NCBI RefSeq assembly: GCF_021646545.1
Contig: NZ_JAKIRP010000014.1
Span: 62,001-126,000, forward strand
Direction of reading: 5' to 3'
Source: Chitinophaga filiformis
GTDB taxonomy: Bacteria; Bacteroidota; Bacteroidia; Chitinophagales; Chitinophagaceae
DNA length: 64,000 nt
The notes beneath the pieces are model-generated. The model saw only the letters and a list, made by a program, of their open reading frames with translations. It was not told the DNA's origin and made no database searches. The translations under genes and the position numbers were made by a program. Shown one piece after another: positions 58,798-64,000 of this stretch; position 1 is the stretch's first letter; each line of letters starts with the position of its first letter.

Positions 58798-60107
58798 AAC
58801 CTGAAAAACAACAATATCGACGCCGTCAGTAAGCCTATCAGCAGCCCCCACCAGATTCCCTGCACACCGAATTCCAGGTAGATGCCCAGGAAGTAACCCA
58901 CAGGCAATCCCAACACCCAATATGCCAGTAAAGTTATAACAGTCGGCATTCGTACATCTCCTAATCCGCGGAGGATACCGAGCCCTACTACCTGTGTGCC
59001 GTCAAACAACTGGAAGAACGCTGCAATAATGAGCAAGTCAGCGGCAATGTTAATAACTGCAGGATCGCTGATATACATCAACGGCAACAGCCTGCAGCCT
59101 ACCATGAAGATCAGCGCAGCTGCGCCCATCATTACTAATACCATATGATAACTGGCTATTGCAGAGGAGCGCAGCTCACGCCACTGCTGTGCGCCGAAGT
59201 GGTTCCCACTTTTGATACCTGCAGCGGCAGAGATACCGCTGGCCATCATGTAGGTAATAGACGCCAGGTTAATGGCAATCTGGTGAGCTGCCTGCTCCCG
59301 GGCCCCAATCCAGCCGGCCATTACGATAGCGCTACTGAAGGCGCTCACTTCGAAAATATACTGGAGGGCAACAGGTGTACCTATACCCAGGATTTGTTTG
59401 ATGGCTGCCAGAGACAGATAGCGTTGCCGGAAATGCACCAGGTAAGCCTTGAAACGGGGAGAAGACAATACATACCAGGTCATCGCAGCCGCCATCAGCA
59501 CCCTGTCTGTCAGCGTACCGATACCAACACCCACCACCCCTAATCGGGGCGCTCCAAACAACCCGTACACCAGGGTGATGCCTATCACTATATTCAGCAC
59601 GTTCCCTATTATACTGATGTTCATCGCCTGCCGGGTGAATCCCAGGCCCTCGGCAAACTGTTTAAAGGTCAGGAAGATCATCAGCGGGAAGTAGGAAACA
59701 CCCAATAACTGTAAGAAAGGTCTGGCCAGCACACGTACGTCCTCTTCCTGCCCCAGCAGGTGCAGGTAATTGCTGCCAGTGATGATAGCGGTAGACAATA
59801 ATAAACCAAGTACGATATTGATGATCAGGCTATGGCGCAACAGGAAACCGCATTGGGCAAGATTTTTACGGCCATGCTCCTGTGCTATCAGTGGCGTGAG
59901 GCCATAAGACATGCCGATACCTATCACCATGAAAACAGAAAATATACTGCTGCCCAGCGCTACTGCCGCCAGGGGCACATCGCCGGTATGACCGATGATG
60001 ATGGTATCAGAAAAGGCAACGAGCACGTGCCCCAGCTGGGAAATAACTACAGGGTAGGCTAACTTAAAATTGTCTTTATAGTACAGACGATATTTAGTCC
60101 ACATCAT
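58761..60107 (-). CDS. MATE family multidrug/metabolite exporter (NorM type)
   Basis: A 448-residue inner membrane protein with twelve predicted helices arranged as two homologous halves. The first half has LAYPVVISQLGHVLVAFSDTIIIGHTGDVPLAAVALGSSIF and YGLTPLIAQEHGRKN. The second has GIGTPVALQYIFEVSAFSSAIVMAGWIGAREQAAHQIAINLASITYMMASGISAAAGIKSGNHFGAQ. MATE proteins use sodium or proton gradients to expel cationic compounds. The start at 60107 (MMWTKYRLYYKDNFKLA) or the next Met is equally likely. A hairpin (60126-60155) separates it from dnaB. The substrate cannot be inferred. Confidence 0.93.
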   Translation of the reverse strand: MMWTKYRLYYKDNFKLAYPVVISQLGHVLVAFSDTIIIGHTGDVPLAAVALGSSIFSVFMVIGIGMSYGLTPLIAQEHGRKNLAQCGFLLRHSLIINIVLGLLLSTAIITGSNYLHLLGQEEDVRVLARPFLQLLGVSYFPLMIFLTFKQFAEGLGFTRQAMNISIIGNVLNIVIGITLVYGLFGAPRLGVVGVGIGTLTDRVLMAAAMTWYVLSSPRFKAYLVHFRQRYLSLAAIKQILGIGTPVALQYIFEVSAFSSAIVMAGWIGAREQAAHQIAINLASITYMMASGISAAAGIKSGNHFGAQQWRELRSSAIASYHMVLVMMGAAALIFMVGCRLLPLMYISDPAVINIAADLLIIAAFFQLFDGTQVVGLGILRGLGDVRMPTVITLLAYWVLGLPVGYFLGIYLEFGVQGIWWGLLIGLLTASILLFFRFQHRTRAVLAKA

Positions 60108-60125
60108 ATTATAAGGGGAAATTAA

Positions 60126-60155
60126 AAAGGCGCCCCGTGCAGAAGGAGCGCCTTT
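60126..60155 (-). terminator. Intrinsic terminator of dnaB
   Basis: AAAGGCGCcCC (60126-60136) pairs with GGaGCGCCTTT (60145-60155) with one mismatch. The minus strand continues TTTTTAATTTC. It is 26 bp past the dnaB stop and 19 bp before the MATE start codon. Confidence 0.88.
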
Positions 60156-60180
60156 CAGTATTATTACTAATGCTGTTTAC

Positions 60181-61749
60181 TTAAAAAGGAGCATCTTCAA
60201 ATCCTTCATCGAAATTCATGTCATTCATCTTGGAACCCTTCTGGATATACAGTTTCGCTTCGTCATTACCACCAGGATCATTATTGCGCATGCCTGCGAA
60301 TGCGTTGCTGCTGCCACCACCCGGGTTTTCCAGACTACCATCGTCCTCAAAACGCTGGAATTCGAGTACCGCGCGCAATTTGATGGTGTCCAGCTGACCG
60401 TTACGGTGTTTAGCTATACGCACGTGGGTTTCACCTTTGTTGGACTCGCCCATCTCGTTGGTGTTGATCTCGTAGTACTCAGGACGGTACAGGAACATTA
60501 CCATGTCGGCATCCTGCTCGATCGCTCCCGATTCACGGAGGTCACTCAACTGCGGCATCTTGTTACCATCCTTACGCTTTTCCACATCACGGCTCAACTG
60601 GGAGAGGGCCAGGATCGGCACGTGCAACTCTTTCGCCAACCCTTTCAGGTCCCTGGAGATCTTACTGATCTCCTGCTCACGGTTGCTACCCTTTCCATCG
60701 GCGCTACCACTCATTAGCTGGAGGTAGTCGATGATGATCACCCCTACTCCGTGGTTATGTACCAGCCTTCTGGCCTTGGCACGCAACTCGAAGATGTTCA
60801 GTGCCGGGGTATCGTCTATGAAGATAGGTGCTTTTGCCAGGCGTTCAATACCGTGGGTCATCAGCTTCTTCATTTCATACTCTTCCAGTTTACCCCTTGT
60901 GATCTTTTCCAGTTTTATTTCAGACTCCGCGGACAGGATACGTTGTACGATCTGTCCGGATGACATTTCCAAAGAGAACACCGCTGCTCCTTTCGGGAAG
61001 CGTGGGTGAAGGGCGGCATTTCTGGCCAGGTTCAGTGCGAAAGCGGTCTTACCCACCGCAGGACGTGCCGCGATGATGATAAGGTCCGTCGACTGCCAGC
61101 CATAGGTTACCTTGTCCAGTGAAGGGAAACCGGAAGGTACTCCCGTAATATCATCCCCACGGTTACGCAGGTCTTCGATACGTTTCATGGTGTTCACCAA
61201 TACACGGTCGATACTGTCGTAGTTCTTACGTAAGTGGTTGTTGGTCACCTCGAAAAGTTTACTTTCCGCAGAATCCAGCAGGTCGAATACGTCTGCCGTG
61301 TCCTCGTAAGATTCACTTAGTATCTCTCCGGATATGCGGATCAGTTCCCGCTGGATAAACTTCTGAAGGATGATACGGGCATGCGCCTCAATGTTGGCGG
61401 AAGATACCACCGTATTTGTCAGTCGGGTAATATAATATGGGCCACCTACTATTTCCAGTTCACCCATTGAACGCAGTTCTTCGACTACGGTCAGAATGTC
61501 CACCGGCATGGATTTACCTGCCAGCCGGGTCATGGCCGTAAATATCTTCTGATGTGCTTCTACATAAAAACATTCACCTTTCAATATCTCTACCACTGTG
61601 TCAAATGCTCCTTTCTCCAGCATAATGGCTCCCAATACAGCCTCCTCCATCTCCTTTGCCTGCGGAGGAATCTTGCCGTACATCATGGTAGATACGTCAA
61701 CGGACGACTTACGGCGTACATTGCGGTCTTTCTTTAGATTGAGATCCAT
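60181..61749 (-). CDS. dnaB: Replicative DNA helicase
   Basis: A 522-residue hexameric helicase that unwinds DNA ahead of the replication fork. The N-terminal helical domain spans about residues 25-130 (PPQAKEMEEAVLGAIMLEKGAFDTVVEIL, ARIILQKFIQRELIRISGEI). After a linker, the RecA-type domain has Walker A in IIAARPAVGKTAFALNLARNAAL, Walker B VGVIIIDYLQLMSG, the DNA-binding loop REQEISKISRDLKGLAKELHVPILALSQLSRDVEKR and SDLRESGAIEQDADMVMFLYRPEYY. The arginine finger lies in HRNG. No intein interrupts it. A long Gly/Asn-rich C-terminal tail (NPGGGSSNAFAGMRNND) precedes an acidic end. Upstream lies the DnaA-box-like array. Confidence 0.96.
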   Translation of the reverse strand: MDLNLKKDRNVRRKSSVDVSTMMYGKIPPQAKEMEEAVLGAIMLEKGAFDTVVEILKGECFYVEAHQKIFTAMTRLAGKSMPVDILTVVEELRSMGELEIVGGPYYITRLTNTVVSSANIEAHARIILQKFIQRELIRISGEILSESYEDTADVFDLLDSAESKLFEVTNNHLRKNYDSIDRVLVNTMKRIEDLRNRGDDITGVPSGFPSLDKVTYGWQSTDLIIIAARPAVGKTAFALNLARNAALHPRFPKGAAVFSLEMSSGQIVQRILSAESEIKLEKITRGKLEEYEMKKLMTHGIERLAKAPIFIDDTPALNIFELRAKARRLVHNHGVGVIIIDYLQLMSGSADGKGSNREQEISKISRDLKGLAKELHVPILALSQLSRDVEKRKDGNKMPQLSDLRESGAIEQDADMVMFLYRPEYYEINTNEMGESNKGETHVRIAKHRNGQLDTIKLRAVLEFQRFEDDGSLENPGGGSSNAFAGMRNNDPGGNDEAKLYIQKGSKMNDMNFDEGFEDAPF

Positions 61750-61932
61750 CTATATATTCGTGATTAGTCTGTTAATCAAAAACTTAATATGTCGTGGCTT
61801 CCTTAGTTTGTCCTTACAATTTATTGTACCAGTTGTGCCATTCCCGTTTTATGAAATTGTAAACTTTTTAGGGCCGTACTGACTAAGGTAACCGCATTTT
61901 TCGATTTTCTAAAGTTTGCCAGGGTATATAAT

Positions 61933-62048
61933 TTATAAGGTGACATGCACAGGTTATGCACCCGCAAAATGACAGTTATACACTGACTATCGATTCATTA
62001 TCCACCAAACTCACACAATATCCCCACACAAAGGTCAGGATATTCACA
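61933..62048 (+). other. Array of near-consensus DnaA boxes; candidate replication origin or DnaA-controlled region
   Basis: TTATGCACC (61954), TTATACACT (61976) and TTATCCACC (61998) each match TTATnCACA at eight of nine bases and are exactly 22 bp apart. ATATTCACA (62040) is 42 bp further on, and a disrupted copy (ATATCCCCACA, 62018) lies between. TTATAAGGT at 61933 is a weak sixth member. All have the same orientation. AT-rich sequence flanks the left side. dnaB and pheT diverge from this point. Confidence 0.5.
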
Positions 62049-62185
62049 AACAATGTGCAAAAAAGTTTCACACATAAGGTTTGTTGATTTGCACATTCCT
62101 TCCCCGGAAGAATTCGATTGCTTTCGTATCCGGGTAACCGGTATTGTTTGGTGTGATTTGTTGGCTGGCGGTCCGGAAATGGGAC

Positions 62186-62199
62186 AGGATGATCATCCT
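62186..62199. promoter_or_regulatory. Perfect 14-bp palindrome next to the 11-bp repeats
   Basis: AGGATGATCATCCT is fully self-complementary and ends four bases before block G begins. It might be an operator for pheT or part of the repeat element. Nothing shows its use. Confidence 0.5.
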
Positions 62200-62202
62200 T
62201 GT

Positions 62203-62242
62203 TCGTCGCTAGTTCGTCGCTAGTTCGTCGCTTCCTCGTCGC
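62203..62242. repeat. 11-bp tandem repeat block G (TCGTCGCTAGT)
   Basis: TCGTCGC occurs at 62203, 62214, 62225 and 62236, exactly 11 bp apart. On the minus strand the unit reads ACTAGCGACGA, differing by one base from ACTAGCAACGA in block C at 5588, about 57 kb away and in the opposite orientation. Confidence 0.88.
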
Positions 62243-62370
62243 TTGCTGTGTCAGGGAATAAATCGCAGCCCGGGTACCGCTGCGGGCAACACCGCCGGGC
62301 GCTATTCCTTCTTCTATATAGGGACTATTCGTGAATTACACTAACTTTACGGACTTATATAATTTTACAA

Positions 62371-64000
62371 ATGACTATTTCGTACAATTGGCTGTGTGAC
62401 TATTTGCCGGTGAAACCGACGCCGGAGGAACTATCTGTTATTTTGACGCGTATAGGCCTGGAGGTGGAAAGCCTGGAACAATTCGAGTCCGTAAAGGGCA
62501 GTCTTGAAGGGCTGGTGATAGGCGAGGTATTGACCGTAGCACCCCATCCCAATGCCGATAAACTGAGATTAACAACAGTAAATACAGGTAGCGGAGAACC
62601 GCTCCACATTGTTTGCGGCGCACCCAATGTTGCTGCCGGACAAAAAGTAGTAATAGCCCCTATCGGCGCCACCATCTATCCTGCCAGCGGAGAACCGCTG
62701 ACCATGAAAAAGGCGAAGATCCGCGGAGAAGAGAGCCATGGAATGATCTGTGCGGAAGATGAGATCGGTATCGGTGAAAGCCATGCCGGTATTATGGTAC
62801 TCGACCCGTCCCTGCAACCCGGTACTCCTGCCAGGGAGGTATTTAAACCCGTTCAGGACTGGATCTACGAGATCGGCCTGACACCTAACAGGATGGACGC
62901 CATGAGCCATCTGGGTGTGGCCAGAGATGTATGCGCTTACCTGAACAACAGTGAGAACACACTGAAATACAAGGCATTAATACCTGAACTATCTGCGTTG
63001 CCCAAAGCAACTGCCCCTTACCAGATCGGTGTTACCATAGAAAATACAGAAGCTTGTCCCCGGTACAGCGGTATTTCCATTACCGGTGTGAAGATCGCTG
63101 CGTCTCCCGACTGGCTGAAAAATAAACTGCTCGCTATCGGTGTAAGGCCTATTAATAATATAGTAGACATCACCAATTTCATCCTGCACGAAACCGGTCA
63201 GCCGCTGCATGCTTTTGACGCCGACGCTATAGACGGCCGTCAGGTGATCGTAAAGAATCTGCCACAGAACACGGTTTTTGTAACGCTGGATGAAAAAGAG
63301 CGCAAACTCGACGCCGCAGACCTGATGATCTGCAATGGCAAGAGTGAGCCTATGTGTATTGCCGGTGTTTTCGGTGGACTGCATTCCGGTGTAAAAGATA
63401 GCACCACGAATATCTTTCTGGAAAGTGCCTGCTTCAGCCCTGCCAGCATCCGCCCTACGTCCTTCCGTCACGGTCTCCGTACAGATGCTGCAGCACGTTT
63501 CGAAAAAGGAACTGATATTTCTGCAACAGCATATGTGTTACAGCGCGCTGCCGCACTGATCTGCGAACTGGCAGGTGGTCAGGCAGCATCGGAGGTAGTG
63601 GATGTATATCCTCATCCGAAGGCACAGACAGAAGTAGAAACAAGCTGGAGCTATATCCGTAAACTGAGTGGAAAGGCTTATCCGGAAGATAAAATTGTGA
63701 ATATCCTGAGCAGTCTGGGCTTCGGTATTCTTAAAAAAGATACCGAAAAGCTGCGGGTGAGCGTGCCTTACAGCAAACCTGACATCAGCATCCCGGCAGA
63801 TATTGTGGAAGAGGTAATGCGTATCGATGGCCTGGATAATATTGAGATCCCGTCACAGGTGCTGATCACTCCTGCCCCCAATTCGAAACCGGACAGGGAG
63901 AAAGTGCGTGAAAAAGCAGCTAATTACCTGGCAGCCAACGGGTTTAATGAGATTTTTACCAACTCTATCACAAATAGTAAGTATTTTACACCTGAAGTGT
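62371..64000 (+). CDS. pheT: Phenylalanyl-tRNA synthetase beta subunit (3' part cut by window edge)
   Basis: The frame from ATG 62371 (MTISYNWLCDYLP) is open to the right edge, giving 543 codons of about 800. The beginning is typical: TRIGLEVESLE, then the tRNA-binding EMAP-like domain (GLVIGEVLTVAPHPNADKLRLTTVNTG...IVCGAPNVAAGQKVVIAPIGAT). Next come IRGEESHGMICAEDEIGIG, the B3/B4 editing region (RYSGISITGVKIAASPDWLKNKLLAIGVRPINNIVDITNFILHETGQPLHAFDAD) and a B5 domain (YPEDKIVNILSSLGFGI...SVPYSKPDISIPADIVEEVMRIDGLDNI). The catalytic-like B6-B7 modules have just begun. With PheS it charges tRNA-Phe in the cytoplasm. Confidence 0.96.
   Translation, partial: MTISYNWLCDYLPVKPTPEELSVILTRIGLEVESLEQFESVKGSLEGLVIGEVLTVAPHPNADKLRLTTVNTGSGEPLHIVCGAPNVAAGQKVVIAPIGATIYPASGEPLTMKKAKIRGEESHGMICAEDEIGIGESHAGIMVLDPSLQPGTPAREVFKPVQDWIYEIGLTPNRMDAMSHLGVARDVCAYLNNSENTLKYKALIPELSALPKATAPYQIGVTIENTEACPRYSGISITGVKIAASPDWLKNKLLAIGVRPINNIVDITNFILHETGQPLHAFDADAIDGRQVIVKNLPQNTVFVTLDEKERKLDAADLMICNGKSEPMCIAGVFGGLHSGVKDSTTNIFLESACFSPASIRPTSFRHGLRTDAAARFEKGTDISATAYVLQRAAALICELAGGQAASEVVDVYPHPKAQTEVETSWSYIRKLSGKAYPEDKIVNILSSLGFGILKKDTEKLRVSVPYSKPDISIPADIVEEVMRIDGLDNIEIPSQVLITPAPNSKPDREKVREKAANYLAANGFNEIFTNSITNSKYFTPEV

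Larger units (their letters stand above)
61750..62370. other. 621-bp divergent intergenic region between dnaB and pheT
   Basis: No gene is visible. It contains AT-rich stretches near 61860-61940, the DnaA-box-like array (61933-62048), the palindrome AGGATGATCATCCT (62186-62199), the 11-bp repeat block (62203-62242) and a small GCCCG/CGGGC stem near 62267-62288. A near -7 element TAACTTTA (62343-62350) lies about 20 bp before the pheT start. Confidence 0.65.

Noticed and set aside
1..64000. tRNA, rRNA, transposase, integrase and restriction-modification genes
   Set aside because: All gaps were read on both strands for tRNA-like arms and the ORFs for recombinase or methylase motifs; none was found.

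Overview
The window comes from a Bacteroidota chromosome, most likely Chitinophaga or a close relative in the Chitinophagaceae. The evidence is a SusC/SusD pair, FecI/FecR-type sigma/anti-sigma pairs, DUF4249 and HmuY-family lipoproteins, a type II (GSII) glutamine synthetase, several TAnnTTTG-type promoter elements and moderate GC content. I saw no tRNA or rRNA gene, CRISPR array, transposase or prophage gene.

Layout. 0-3.4 kb: two glycosidases on the minus strand (GH95, cut by the left edge; GH39) with a LacI-type palindrome upstream of GH39. 3.6-5 kb: a small YciI-like gene divergent from an AraC regulator. 5.0-5.8 kb: a repeat-filled intergenic block. 5.8-11 kb: small membrane protein, ABC exporter, type II NADH dehydrogenase, xseA-xseB. 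11.2-17 kb: tripartite heavy-metal RND efflux operon with an embedded DUF190 gene. 17.1-25.3 kb: CsgG-like lipoprotein-type protein, a 1380-residue CheB-CheR-PAS-histidine kinase, heme oxygenase, Rcp1-like response regulator, S41 protease. 25.6-26.6 kb: glutamine synthetase.

26.7-41.1 kb is a large heme-acquisition island on the minus strand: two TonB-dependent receptors, four HmuY-family proteins, two DUF5018-like lipoproteins, a small Cys-containing protein, and hmuT-hmuU-hmuV-hmuS. Receptors and surface lipoproteins would capture and import heme, HmuTUV would move it across the inner membrane, and HmuS would handle it in the cytoplasm. Three promoter regions of this island share a (A/G)GGAAAA box at one fixed distance from a -7-like element, which suggests one activator controls them. 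41.9-47.1 kb: FecI-FecR-FecA-like receptor-DUF4249 unit. 47.3-48.3 kb: pyrD. 48.4-57.1 kb: a polysaccharide utilization locus (ECF sigma, FecR, SusC, SusD, GH127). 57.2-64 kb: rsmE, a repeat block, a MATE exporter, dnaB and the start of pheT.

The most unusual signals are non-coding. Short repeats with an exact 11-bp period occur in at least seven intergenic blocks (5.05-5.75 kb, 58.0-58.4 kb, 62.2 kb), and several units share one degenerate 11-mer. Between dnaB and pheT lies an array of near-consensus DnaA boxes at 22-bp spacing. Gene directions diverge from that point, so a replication origin is possible but unproven.
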